DNA of 64,000 bases from Microbacterium sp. Se63.02b (GTDB taxonomy: Bacteria; Actinomycetota; Actinomycetes; Actinomycetales; Microbacteriaceae). The stretch is taken from assembly GCF_014171575.1 (NCBI RefSeq), contig NZ_CP050453.1, positions 3,286,001-3,350,000 of the forward strand. Direction: 5' to 3'. Position 1 is the first letter of the stretch. Each line of letters starts with the position of its first letter. The notes under the pieces were generated by a model. It ran no database searches. It worked only from the letters and a program-made list of their open reading frames with translations, and was not told the DNA's origin. The position numbers and the translations under genes are program-made. This document shows, piece by piece, positions 52,869-61,639 of the stretch.

Positions 52869-54169
52869 TCAGGGCGAGAGACGATGCAGGTCGCGCGGGA
52901 AGAGTGTCACCTCACGGATGTTCGACGCCTCGATCAGGCGCGACACCCAGCGCTCCAGGCCGATCGCGAAGCCACCGTGCGGCGGCATGCCGTGGGCGAA
53001 CGCCGACAGGTAGGCGGCGTAGGCATCCGGGGACTCGCCGCGCTCCTCGATGGCGGCGATGTAGTCGGAGTGCCGGTGCAGCCGCTGCCCACCGGTGACG
53101 AGCTCCAGGCCGCGGAAGATCAGGTCGAAGCTATTGCTCCACCGCGGGTCGTCGGGCTGCGGGTGCGTGTAGAAGGGCCGCTTGCGCATCGGGTACCCCT
53201 CCACCGCGAGCACGTCGCTGCCGTGCGTCTCCCGTGCCCACTCGCCGAGTGCGCGCTCGTGCGAAGGCGCCAGGTCGGGTTCGTCGTCGGGAGCGCCGAC
53301 CAGTTTCAACGCATCGCGGAAGTGGATCACGGGGATCTCGTCCGGGATCGCCGGGAGCGCCACGTCGAGGCGCTTGAGCGCGTCGGGGGTCTCAGCGCGC
53401 ATGCCGTCGACCATCCCGCGCAGCACCTGGTGCAGCACGGTGAGCACATCGCGGTGGTCACGGATGAACCCGAGCTCCGCGTCGAGCGACACGTACTCGG
53501 CGAGGTGCCGCACGGTGTCATGAGGCTCCGCGCGGAACACCGGCCCCGTCTCGTAGACGCGCTCGAAGACGCCGACGAGCTGCTGCTTGAAGAACTGCGG
53601 GCTCTGGGCGAGGTAGGCCCTCGAGCCGAAGTACTCGACGGGGAAGACGTTCGCCCCCGACTCGGTCACGCTGTCGACGAGCTTGGGCGTCTGGATCTCG
53701 GTGAACCCCGCGGCGTCGAGCGTGCGCCGGAACCCACGCAGGCTCGCCGCCGCGAGTTCCCATTTCGCGCGCTGCACCGGGTGCCGCCAGGTCACCGCGG
53801 CGTGGTCGAGCACGGTGGGAAGAGCCGCATCGAGAGCAGGGCGCCACAGCTCGACGACCGGAGTGCGAGCCGGCTCCGAGAGCAGGGAGATCATGGGCGC
53901 CGTCACCTCGATGCCGCCGGGGGCGTGCGGGTTCGCCGTCGCCGTGCCGTCGATGCGCACGACGGTCTCCTCGCCGGGGAGCCCCTCGGTGGGCACCTCC
54001 CCGGGCGGAGCACGACCTGCGCGAGCCCCGAGCGGTCGCGGACGATCAGGAACGACACCTTCGCGAGCTCGCGGCGGCGATGGACGTGACCCATGAGGGT
54101 GACTCTCGCGCCCGGAGGCGCGTCGGGAAGGTGAGCGGCGAGCGTGCGGGCGGGGTCGGATGGCGACAT
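52869..54169 (-). CDS. aspS: Aspartyl-tRNA synthetase, archaeal/non-discriminating type (frameshifted)
   Basis: Class IIb synthetase of about 433 residues, shorter than the usual bacterial AspRS (about 590) and without the bacterial GAD insertion. N-terminal OB fold (about 20-105: RVTLMGHVHRRRELAKVSFLIV, seen as VTLMGHVHRRRELAKV), motif 2 YETGPVFRAEPHDTVRHLAE (as ETGPVFRAEPHDT) and motif 3 GFAIGLERWVSRL. This type often makes Asp-tRNA(Asn) as well. The frame breaks at C4 53999-54002; one added base gives VVLRPGEVPTEGLPG. Start ATG 54169 with its GGAGG ribosome site inside the T-box hairpin. Confidence 0.93.
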
Positions 54170-54345
54170 GATTCCTCCAGGTGGCGAAAGCCCTGGAGGT
54201 GCGGGCGGGGGCTAGATCGCGGTGCCACCACACCTTCGCCGATCGCTCATCGGCCTCTCGTCGATCCGCCGGACGCGCGGGAACTGCCTGCCCGAGGGCG
54301 GAGGGGCGTCACTTCCTCGCAGATACCGCGGCCATCGTAGCATCG
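54170..54345 (-). ncRNA. Translational T-box riboswitch upstream of aspS
   Basis: The T-box core GGTGGCACCGCG lies at 54218-54229 on the minus strand; UGGC in it would pair with the NCCA end of a tRNA whose discriminator is G, as in tRNA-Asp. Downstream, CCTCCAGG/CCTGGAGG (54192-54199 with 54174-54181) is a perfect 8-base stem that hides the GGAGG ribosome site (54174-54178). Upstream, GCGAGG-AAGTGACGCC-CCTCCGC (about 54302-54325) can form a short stem with GAC, an Asp codon, in its loop as specifier candidate. Together these suggest an ultrashort, translation-controlling T-box, known in actinobacteria mainly for ileS. Confidence 0.75.
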
Positions 54346-55252
54346 CGGTCGGAGTCGGCTCCTCCCGCGCCTCACTCACGAGCACGGCGGCCACGCCGGC
54401 CGCGCACAACCCGAACCCGAGGACGGTCACCGGGGTGAGGGGCTCGCCGAGGAGGGCGCCCGCCGCCGCGGTCGTGGGCGCGATCAGGAAGAGCAGTGCG
54501 TTCAGCGCCGTGATCCCGACCCGGCGCAGCAGCCACCAGTAGAGGCCGTACGCCGCGAGCGTCGGGAACGCCGCGGCGAATCCGGCGGCGAGCCAGAACG
54601 ACGCGGAGGCCGGCGGCACGAGGTCGCCCGAGACCACGGCGACGAGGATGAGCGCCGCCGCTGTCGCCGTCACGTGGATGGTCAACGTGACGAGCGTTCC
54701 CGTGCGCGATGCGGACCGCCGCTGCAGGAAGGTGCCGACGATCAGGCAGGCCATCGCCGCGGCCGGCCAGAGATAGGCCGCCGGATGCGCGCCGGAGCCT
54801 TCGAGCTGGGAACGGACGACGAGCACGACACCGACCGCACCCGCCAGGAGCCCCGCCCATTGTGCTCCGCGTACGCGCAACCCGAGCAGCGGCCCGACGA
54901 GCACGGCGACGACGAGCGGCTGCACGGCGTCGATCAATGCCGTCGTCCCCGCTGCGACCCCCGAGGCGATGGCCGCGTACACCGCGGTGCAGTAGCCGAA
55001 CTGGGCGAACAGTCCGATGAGCGCCTGGCGCCGGACGTCCGCACTCGTGACGCCGCGCGCCGCACGGGTGAGCCCGACGACGACGAGCAGGACAGCGGCG
55101 AGCGGGACGAAGCGCCAGACGAGGAGCGCCAGCGGCGAGATCTCGGCGGGGGCCATGGCGGGTACGAGGAAGCCGGAGCTCCAGCTCAGGACGAAAGCTG
55201 CGGATGCGGCTACCGTGACGCCGACCCGAAGTATACCGATCTGTTTACTCAT
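54212..55252 (-). CDS. EamA/DMT-family transporter, 3' end overlapping the T-box
   Basis: Membrane protein of 346 residues with ten hydrophobic segments in the EamA double-repeat pattern; WSSGFLVPAMAPAEISPLALLVWRF (seen as SSGFLVPAMAPAEISP) and AAGTTALIDAVQPLVVAVL are typical. Start ATG 55252, seven bases after the TATAGT -10 box, so the message would be leaderless; ATG 55258 is possible. After VLVSEAREE the last 45 or so codons run through the T-box sequence and end in it (54212-54214). This tail is hydrophilic and looks like fortuitous read-through of RNA sequence. Regulated with the divergent TetR. Confidence 0.88.
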   Translation of the reverse strand: MSKQIGILRVGVTVAASAAFVLSWSSGFLVPAMAPAEISPLALLVWRFVPLAAVLLVVVGLTRAARGVTSADVRRQALIGLFAQFGYCTAVYAAIASGVAAGTTALIDAVQPLVVAVLVGPLLGLRVRGAQWAGLLAGAVGVVLVVRSQLEGSGAHPAAYLWPAAAMACLIVGTFLQRRSASRTGTLVTLTIHVTATAAALILVAVVSGDLVPPASASFWLAAGFAAAFPTLAAYGLYWWLLRRVGITALNALLFLIAPTTAAAGALLGEPLTPVTVLGFGLCAAGVAAVLVSEAREEPTPTAMLRWPRYLRGSDAPPPSGRQFPRVRRIDERPMSDRRRCGGTAI

Positions 55253-55280
55253 CGCCATCACTATACAGGTTGGTATACTT
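55229..55280. promoter_or_regulatory. Twin TetR operators and divergent leaderless promoters
   Basis: AAGTATACCaacCTGTATAGTG (minus, 55280-55259) and AAGTATACCgatCTGTTTACTC (plus, 55229-55250), written here with variable bases in lower case, share most positions and face each other. Within the first, TATACaggttgGTATA is a palindrome. TATACT (55274-55279) lies seven bases from the tetR ATG, and TATAGT (minus, 55265-55260) seven bases from the EamA ATG 55252. So one repressor could close both promoters. Confidence 0.7.
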
Positions 55281-55286
55281 CTTGTC

Positions 55287-55940
55287 ATGGCCGTCCCCGT
55301 TCCCGAACTCTCCCCGCTCACTCCGGGCGCCTCCCGCGTGCTCGACGCCGCATCGCAGCTCTTCTACGAGCGGGGCATCCATGCGGTGGGGGTCGACACG
55401 ATCGCGGACGCGGCAGGCGTCACCAAGAAGACGCTGTACGACCGCTTCGGCTCCAAAGAGGCGCTGGTCGTCTCGTACCTGCAGCACCGCGACGCCCGAT
55501 GGAGGGCGCACGTGGCCGAGCACCTCTCCCGCGTGCCCGAACCCGGAGCCGACCGGGTGCTCGCCGTCTTCGATGCAGCGATCACATGGTCGGACGAGAA
55601 CAGCCCGAAAGGGTGCAGCGCGATCAATGCGCGCGCCGAGATCGGCGACGGGCACGACGGACACCCCGTCTTCCCCGAGGTGGCTCGACAGAAGGCCTGG
55701 CTCCTCGACCTGTTCACGTCGCTGTGCCGTGAAGCGGGCTGCGCGGATGCCGTGCTCACCGCGCAGGCGATGATGCTGCTGTACGAGGGCGCGATCGTCA
55801 CGGTCGGCATGGAGACGTTCGCCCAGCCGTTCGAGGTGGCCAGGCGCCTGGCGGTCTCGATGCTGGAGAACGACGGCGCGGCACGACGCGACGAGGTCGA
55901 GCCCACGCACCGCGGAGGATCCGCGGGAGCAGTCGTGTGA
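55287..55940 (+). CDS. TetR-family repressor
   Basis: Regulator of 217 residues. HTH: FYERGIHAVGVDTIADAAGVTKKTLYDRFGSKEALV (seen as AVGVDTIADAAGVTKKTLYDRFG); C-terminal domain has NSPKGCSAINARAEIGD, the TetR_C_YjdC/BdcR-like feature with Cys. Start ATG 55287. Divergent from the EamA exporter, its probable target, with twin operators between. Confidence 0.92.
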   Translation: MAVPVPELSPLTPGASRVLDAASQLFYERGIHAVGVDTIADAAGVTKKTLYDRFGSKEALVVSYLQHRDARWRAHVAEHLSRVPEPGADRVLAVFDAAITWSDENSPKGCSAINARAEIGDGHDGHPVFPEVARQKAWLLDLFTSLCREAGCADAVLTAQAMMLLYEGAIVTVGMETFAQPFEVARRLAVSMLENDGAARRDEVEPTHRGGSAGAVV

Positions 55941-55977
55941 GCTCCGGGTCGCCGTATCGAGGAGGCCTCGTTCTCCG

Positions 55978-56223
55978 CTAGCTCGTTGAGGATGACACCA
56001 GGTCGTCCCATGCGGCATCCGCCTGCTCGGCCGACACCCCACCCTGCTCGAGCAGCGTCGGGTACTGCCCGTACGCGTCATCGATCGACGTGCACGCCGC
56101 CTGCACATCGACGCTCAGAGCGTCGCCGGCCAAGTGCGTGACCTGCGAGCAGCCGGTCAGAGCTGCGACGGCGAGCGCACCGGTGGCGAGGAACAGGGGA
56201 GACGGCGTCTGGGCGGCGCACAC
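55978..56223 (-). CDS. Small lipoprotein
   Basis: 81-residue protein; signal peptide with lipobox LTGC (Cys about 25), then a helical domain with AACTSIDDAYGQYPTLLEQGG and AEQADAAWDDLVSSSTS. Attached to the membrane outside. No family recognised. GTG/ATG choice: ATG 56223. Close to, but not part of, the sugar operon that follows on the same strand. Confidence 0.7.
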   Translation of the reverse strand: MCAAQTPSPLFLATGALAVAALTGCSQVTHLAGDALSVDVQAACTSIDDAYGQYPTLLEQGGVSAEQADAAWDDLVSSSTS

Positions 56224-56268
56224 CCCGAGAGTACCGAACCGACTGGACCGGGGTTGATCTGCGCCGAG

Positions 56269-57923
56269 TCAGCGTCCCGGCTGCACGAACCACGCTGCCT
56301 CGCCGGGAGCGAGTTGATTCGTGAATCCCAGCCCCGAGGAGGTCAGGATGCACTCCCCACCCCCATCTCCGTTCCAGATTTCGTCCCCCAGGTTTGCGAC
56401 CACACGGATGTCCGCGACCGAGAAGTCCAGCGTGTCGTCGCGGGATGAGTTCCAGTGAAGCGGGCCACGATCGAGTGCGTGCGCACGGCGCTGACGAATC
56501 GCCGTCGTGTAGAGAGAAAGGAACGACTGGTCGTCACCGACCTGCTCCTGTCGCGCGAAGCTCGCCCACTTATGAGGCTGCGGCAACCACGATGCTCCCG
56601 ACCGGCTGAACCCGAAGGCAGGTCGGTCCGATGCCCACGGCAACGGCACCCTGCTGCCGTCACGGCCGACGACGCGCCCTGCGGAGCGTTGGAACGTGGG
56701 GTCTTTTCGCGCGGAGTCGGCGATCTCCGCCTCCGGAAGCCCCAGCTCCTCCCCTGGTACACGTAAACGGATCCGGGCAGAGCCATCACGACCGCGGCGG
56801 CGGCGCGCGCGAGACGCTCGCCGCGGATCGGATCCATCTCGGCGATGTCCGTCGGATTCAGACCACGCCCCGGCCTCGGCGGATGTGACGCACCGAGCCG
56901 GGTCCGGACACGGACAACGTCGTGATTCGAGAGGACCCACGACGGCGATGCACCGACATCGACCATCGCCTCGATCGCCTCGTCGATGCGGGACCGAATC
57001 TCGTGAGCGTTCCACGTCGCCTCCAGCAGATCGAAGTTGAACGCCTGATGGAGCCGTCCGGGGGCTACCCATTGCGCCAGTGCTGCCGGGGGGCTCGCCC
57101 ACGCCTCCGCAACGAACATGACCTGGTTTCTTCGACGCTCCACGTGCTGACGCCAGCCTTCGAAGATCTCGAAGACCCCGGGCTGACGCCAGTAAGGACG
57201 GCTGGCGAACGGACTGTCATCCGTGAGCTCGGCGTCGGGGAATTCCTCATCCTTGACGAGACCATGCGCGACGTCGATGCGGAAGCCGTCGATCCCGCGA
57301 TCGAGCCAGAAGTCGAGGACGCCGAGGAAGTCGGCTCGGACATCGGCAGACGACCAGTTCAGGTCCGCCTGAGTGCGGTCGAACAGGTGGAGATACCACC
57401 AGTCGTCCGGCCACCGCCCGTCGTGCTCGCGCACTCTCGACCATGCACTGCCGCCGAACTCCGACTCCCAGTTGTTCGGCGCAGCACCCTGGTCGGATCC
57501 AACGCCGCGGCGGAAGTGGAATCGGCTGGCGGCAGCGCTCGACGGACCCTCGTCGAGAGCCTTCCGAAACCATGCATGGTCGGTGGAGACGTGGTTCGGA
57601 ACGAGGTCGATCAGAACGCTGATCCCTGCCGCGTGTGCATCGCGGACGATCCCGTCGACATCGTCGAGCGTTCCCAGAACCGGATCGACCGCGCAATAGT
57701 CCGCCACGTCATATCCGCCGTCCCGCTGCGGGGACGCATAGAAGGGGGAGAGCCAGATGGCACTCACCCCCAGATCGACCAGGGCCGGCAGGCCCGCCCT
57801 CAGCCCGGCCAGGTCGCCGATCCCGTCACCGTCGCTGTCGAGGAAGGAGCGCGGATAGACCTGGTAGATCACGGACCAGTCCGCGTCGTACGGATGACCC
57901 TGCGCCTCTCCCCGCAGGGTCAT
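56269..57923 (-). CDS. GH13 alpha-glucosidase / oligo-1,6-glucosidase type (frameshifted)
   Basis: Cytoplasmic family 13 enzyme of about 552 residues. Motifs: WSVIYQVYPRSFLDSDGDGIGDLAGL (as VYPRSFLDSDGDGIGDL), region I LIDLVPNHVSTDH, region II GFRIDVAHGLVKD with the nucleophile Asp, region III MFVAEAWASP with the acid Glu, region IV VLSNHDVVRVRTR. The frame breaks at C4 56751-56754; one added base gives VYQGEELGLPEAE. Start ATG 57923 overlaps the SGNH stop. Last gene of the operon. Acts on short alpha-glucosides or related oligosaccharides. Confidence 0.92.
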
Positions 57924-58534
57924 CGTGCTGTGCCCGCGGGGAGGACCTCGGCGATCCAGGCGGCAGCGAGCGTGTCGAACCCGGCAGCGGTGGGATGCAC
58001 GCCGTCGAAGGCGAGGTCCATCGGTGCGCACGCGCTCATCTCCATCGCGGACTGCGCGTCGACGATCGCAGCACCCACGCGTCGTGCAGACGCGCGTTCC
58101 ACCTCGATCTTCGGGCCGAGATCGTCGATCAGCCACTCCCCTTGGCCTGGAGCGACCGGAAGCAGGAACGGCGTCATCACGACCACCCGGGCGACACTGC
58201 GGAGACGGTCGACAAGCGCGTCGAACGCCGCAGTGAACGCCTCGAGAGGCACCGGCGCATCGCTGTCGTAGCGACGCCACGTGTCATTGACGCCGACCAT
58301 GATCGACACGAGATCGGGCGCGAGCTCGATGCAGTCGGATTCGACTCGCCTCAGGACGTCGGCAGCCTGGTCTCCGTTCACTCCGCGGTTGAGAACCTCC
58401 ACGTCGAGCCCCCGTTCGGTCACGGCGTGAGCGATCCGGCTCACATAGCCGTCGCCGGTCGGAGGGCCCCCTGTCGTGCGGCCGGAGTCGGTGACGCTGT
58501 CTCCGAGGAAGACCCACCGTTCGCGAGCGGTCAT
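57920..58534 (-). CDS. SGNH/GDSL-family esterase
   Basis: Hydrolase of 204 residues with no signal peptide. Block I FLGDSVTDSGR (nucleophile Ser), block II RGVNGDQAADV, block III GVNDTWRRYDSD, block V FDGVHPTAAGF (catalytic Asp/His). Such enzymes in sugar operons remove acetyl or other acyl groups from oligosaccharides. Both of its ends overlap its neighbours by four bases, so it is fully part of the operon. Confidence 0.93.
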   Translation of the reverse strand: MTARERWVFLGDSVTDSGRTTGGPPTGDGYVSRIAHAVTERGLDVEVLNRGVNGDQAADVLRRVESDCIELAPDLVSIMVGVNDTWRRYDSDAPVPLEAFTAAFDALVDRLRSVARVVVMTPFLLPVAPGQGEWLIDDLGPKIEVERASARRVGAAIVDAQSAMEMSACAPMDLAFDGVHPTAAGFDTLAAAWIAEVLPAGTAR

Positions 58535-59682
58535 GCGCGATCATTCCTCGTGCCGAACACGCGCCGGACAGCCTCCAGGAAGCCGAGTCCGTGGTGGGTG
58601 TCCGGGAGCAGCGACGACCCCTCGGTCCATTCGTTCCACGCGTTCACGGTGATCACAGGATGCGCGACCCCGTGCGCTTCGACGAACTGGGCGGCGCGGC
58701 GCAGACCCGCCTCGAACTCGTCGGGAGTCGGATCCCAGATCGGCATCCACGGATACTCTCCGCGCACGAAGGGCACGGACTGATCGGTGCGTGGGCTGGG
58801 ATCCCATCCCACGGTCACGTTGGGGTGGAAGGGCACAGGCAGGGATTCTGCGTACTTCTCGTACTCCGCGAACGCCGTGTCCCGCAGGAGGGCGATGTCG
58901 GCGTGGTGGAGATCGAAGTCCTCGACGTCGGCATGGTGCACCCAGACGTACGACGATGCCGATGCGAAGTCGAGCTCGAGGAGCGCCTCCGCCGGGTCAT
59001 CGATCATGACGGCCGCCGGCAGCACGCCGAATCCCCAGACGACCGCGTCCAGGTGCAGTCCGGCGTGTCCCGCTTCGATGCAGCGGTCGCGGAACGACGC
59101 GAGCGCATCGGCTGTTCCCTCGATCCCGCCGAGTCCCTCCAGCAGGTTGCCGATCTCGTAGATCGAGAACCACGGCTTCCCGTCGACCTTGAGGTAGTTC
59201 TCCTGAGAGAAGTAGTGCTCGATCACATGATCGACCATCCGGTCGAAGGCTTCCCGGTCGATGGCCCCGTCGAGCATCAGCGGCGCGTCCAGCGTCGTCG
59301 GATCATGCGACGGGAAGTTGTCTCGCAGTTGATGATTCGCCCACATCAGGGCGAACTCGACATCGTTCGCGTTCGGTGCGCCGAGGAGCCCCCTGTCGAG
59401 CGCTCCGTTGAGGTACGGCCCATCGCGATACCAGTAGAAGTCGACGAGGAATCCGTCGACGCCATAGTTGCGTGCGAGCGCGATCTGCGTCGCCGCGTCG
59501 CGAGGATCCGCCTCGTCGAGTTCTCCCAGTGCCGAGACGCGGGGCTGACGATGGCCGGAGAAGCGCGGCTTCGCCGCACGCAGCAGCTCCCACTCCGTCC
59601 AGTTCTCGCCGAACCACACATCGTTGCGAGGGTCGGCGTGCCAGTCCGGGAAGTAGTAGGCCAAGATCTTCGGGCGCGACAA
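58531..59682 (-). CDS. GH99-like (WbsX-type) glycoside hydrolase-like protein
   Basis: 383 residues from TTG 59682 (AGGAGAG ribosome site). TIM-barrel protein of the GH99-like/WbsX group: LAYYFPDWHADPRND, GVDGFLVDFYWYRDGPYLNG, LMWANHQLRDN, KVDGKPWFSIYEIG and the C-terminal TVNAWNEWTEGSSLLPD with the W-NEW-EG motif. WbsX homologues are often in polysaccharide synthesis; true GH99 enzymes act on alpha-mannose or glucose linkages. Here, in a catabolic operon, hydrolysis is more likely. Substrate not known. Confidence 0.85.
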   Translation of the reverse strand: MSRPKILAYYFPDWHADPRNDVWFGENWTEWELLRAAKPRFSGHRQPRVSALGELDEADPRDAATQIALARNYGVDGFLVDFYWYRDGPYLNGALDRGLLGAPNANDVEFALMWANHQLRDNFPSHDPTTLDAPLMLDGAIDREAFDRMVDHVIEHYFSQENYLKVDGKPWFSIYEIGNLLEGLGGIEGTADALASFRDRCIEAGHAGLHLDAVVWGFGVLPAAVMIDDPAEALLELDFASASSYVWVHHADVEDFDLHHADIALLRDTAFAEYEKYAESLPVPFHPNVTVGWDPSPRTDQSVPFVRGEYPWMPIWDPTPDEFEAGLRRAAQFVEAHGVAHPVITVNAWNEWTEGSSLLPDTHHGLGFLEAVRRVFGTRNDRA

Positions 59683-59735
59683 GGTTTCTCTCCTGTTCGG
59701 GTGATGAAGGGCTGATGCTGGTCGGATCCTGCGCG

Positions 59736-60884
59736 TCACCACGGCGCGCGGGATCCGTCTGGCTTGCGAAGAAGGGGGATCCTCCAGTCGTGCGGTGACC
59801 GGGACGCATGGCGCACCGCTTCCTCGTCGATCTGCACCCCGAGCCCCGGCCCGAGCGGCAGAGCGAAATGGCCGTCCTCCATCTCGAACACGGCGGGGTC
59901 CTCGACGAGCGAGAGGAATCCGGTACGTGCGCCGTACGAGGAGTGGATCAGCTGTTCCTGAAGCAGGAAGTTGGGCACCGCGAAGTCGAGGTGGAGTGCC
60001 GAGGCGAGCGCGATCGGCCCCAGCGGACAATGCGGGGCGAGAGGGACTCCGAACATCTCCGCGAGCGCTCCGATGCGACGAACTTCCGATATGCCTCCGG
60101 CATGGCTGGGGTCAGGCTGAGCCACTCCGAGTCCCGCCCGGAGCAGAGGATCGAACTCTGCCCGCGAGTAACGGCGCTCGCCGGCGGCGATGGGGATGGC
60201 CGTCGATTCGATCACCGCCTTGAGAGCGTGCTCGTGTTCCGGCGCGATGGGTTCCTCCGCGAACAACAGGCCGAAGTCGGCGAGGTGCCGCAGCACCCGG
60301 ATGGCGTCGGCCGGAGCGAGCTTGCCGTGGAAGTCGACCGCGAGATCGACGTCGCCGCCGATCGTCGCGCGGACCGTCGAGACCCGATCCACGACGTCGC
60401 GGATCTGGGCGGGAGACGCGAAGGTGTCAAGAGGACCGGCGGCCGGCGCGATCTTCACGGCTGTCATCCCGCGACCGACGGCGGCAGCGGCCTCGTCGGC
60501 CAACTCGGGAAGAGTGTCGCCGTGCACCTGGGCGTATGCGCGCACCCTGTCTCGCACATGTCCACCCAACAGCGCGTGCACCGGTTGCCCGTAGGACTTC
60601 CCGGCGATGTCCCACAGGGCCTGATCGATTCCGGCGAGCGCCGCCTGCGCGATCGCGCCTCCGTTGTAGAACTGCGAGCGGCCCAGCGTCTGCCAATGGT
60701 CTTCGATGCGCAGCGGATCGAGTCCGATGAGGTATTCGAACGCTTCGCTCACGGCGGCAGCTACGGTCGACGCGCGCCCCTCGATGATCGGCTCGCCCCA
60801 TCCCACGATGCCGGCGTCGGTACCCACTCGCAGGAACTGCCAGTTCGGCCCGACTTGGAAGAGTTCGAAGTCAGTGATCCTCAT
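59736..60884 (-). CDS. Enolase-superfamily dehydratase, D-galactonate dehydratase-like
   Basis: 382 residues. Barrel motifs as in DgoD: MTAVKIAP, metal ligands in VDLAVDFHGKLAPADA, FAEEPIAPEHEHA and AAGERRYSR, then PDPSHAGGISEVRRIGALAEM (seen as DPSHAGGISEVRRIG) and LAPHCPLGPIALAS. These are closest, by memory, to galactonate dehydratase. Overlaps the SDR start by four bases; the SDR could make the acid that this enzyme dehydrates, as in non-phosphorylating sugar oxidation. Confidence 0.87.
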   Translation of the reverse strand: MRITDFELFQVGPNWQFLRVGTDAGIVGWGEPIIEGRASTVAAAVSEAFEYLIGLDPLRIEDHWQTLGRSQFYNGGAIAQAALAGIDQALWDIAGKSYGQPVHALLGGHVRDRVRAYAQVHGDTLPELADEAAAAVGRGMTAVKIAPAAGPLDTFASPAQIRDVVDRVSTVRATIGGDVDLAVDFHGKLAPADAIRVLRHLADFGLLFAEEPIAPEHEHALKAVIESTAIPIAAGERRYSRAEFDPLLRAGLGVAQPDPSHAGGISEVRRIGALAEMFGVPLAPHCPLGPIALASALHLDFAVPNFLLQEQLIHSSYGARTGFLSLVEDPAVFEMEDGHFALPLGPGLGVQIDEEAVRHASRSPHDWRIPLLRKPDGSRAPW

Positions 60885-61639
60885 GAACCCGCCCTCCCCC
60901 AGATCGATGCCCCCGAGTCCACGACGACGGTCTGCCCCGTTATGCCTTGCGCGTCCGCAGAGGCGAGGAAGGCGACGGTCGCAGCGACGTTCTCCGGGGT
61001 GGTCGCCCGCCCAGCCGGCGACGTCTCTCGCCACGATCGCCGGACGCTGTCATCCAGAGCAGCCCAGGCCTCCGTCTCGACGACGCCGGGGGCCACCGTG
61101 TTGACGCGAACCCGGCCCGCGAGGTCCACTGCCAGTTGACGGGCGAGTCCCACCATGCCCGCCTTCGCGGCCGCGTATGCAGGGACGCCGGGAAAACCCT
61201 GGACCGCGTGGATCGACGATGTGAAGACGATCGCGGCGTCGGTCGATCGAACCAGTGCGGGCAGCGTCGCCTTCACCGCGAGGAAGGCCGAGCCGAGATT
61301 GAGGTCGAGCTGTGCGCTCCACGCGTCAGGGGTCCCGTCGATCGGCGCGGCCTCCGTTCGACCTGCGTTGTGGTGCAGCACGTCGAGACCACCGCCGAAG
61401 GCGACAGCCTGCTCCGTCGCCGCGACCCACTCGTCTGGTCGAGTGACGTCGAGACGGATCGCGACCGCGGAACGTCCGCCGATGGAGGCAGCGAGAGCTT
61501 GTGCCGCTTCGAGGTCGATGTCGGCGATAGCCACCCGTGCGCCCTCATCGACGAAGCGCCGACACACTGCCGCCCCGATACCGCTGGCACCTCCCGTGAT
61601 CAATGCGGTTCTTCCGTGAAAGCGTGCGATACCGGTCAC
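60881..61639 (-). CDS. Short-chain dehydrogenase/reductase
   Basis: 252 residues from GTG 61639. NAD(P)-binding TALITGGASGIGAAVC, then DVLHHNAGRTEAAPI, catalytic Ser in FTSSIHAVQG, YxxxK in PAYAAAKAG, and C-terminal GQTVVVDSGASIWG. Probably a sugar or sugar-alcohol dehydrogenase supplying the downstream dehydratase. Overlaps the permease stop (GTGA) at 61636-61639. Confidence 0.92.
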   Translation of the reverse strand: MTGIARFHGRTALITGGASGIGAAVCRRFVDEGARVAIADIDLEAAQALAASIGGRSAVAIRLDVTRPDEWVAATEQAVAFGGGLDVLHHNAGRTEAAPIDGTPDAWSAQLDLNLGSAFLAVKATLPALVRSTDAAIVFTSSIHAVQGFPGVPAYAAAKAGMVGLARQLAVDLAGRVRVNTVAPGVVETEAWAALDDSVRRSWRETSPAGRATTPENVAATVAFLASADAQGITGQTVVVDSGASIWGRAGS

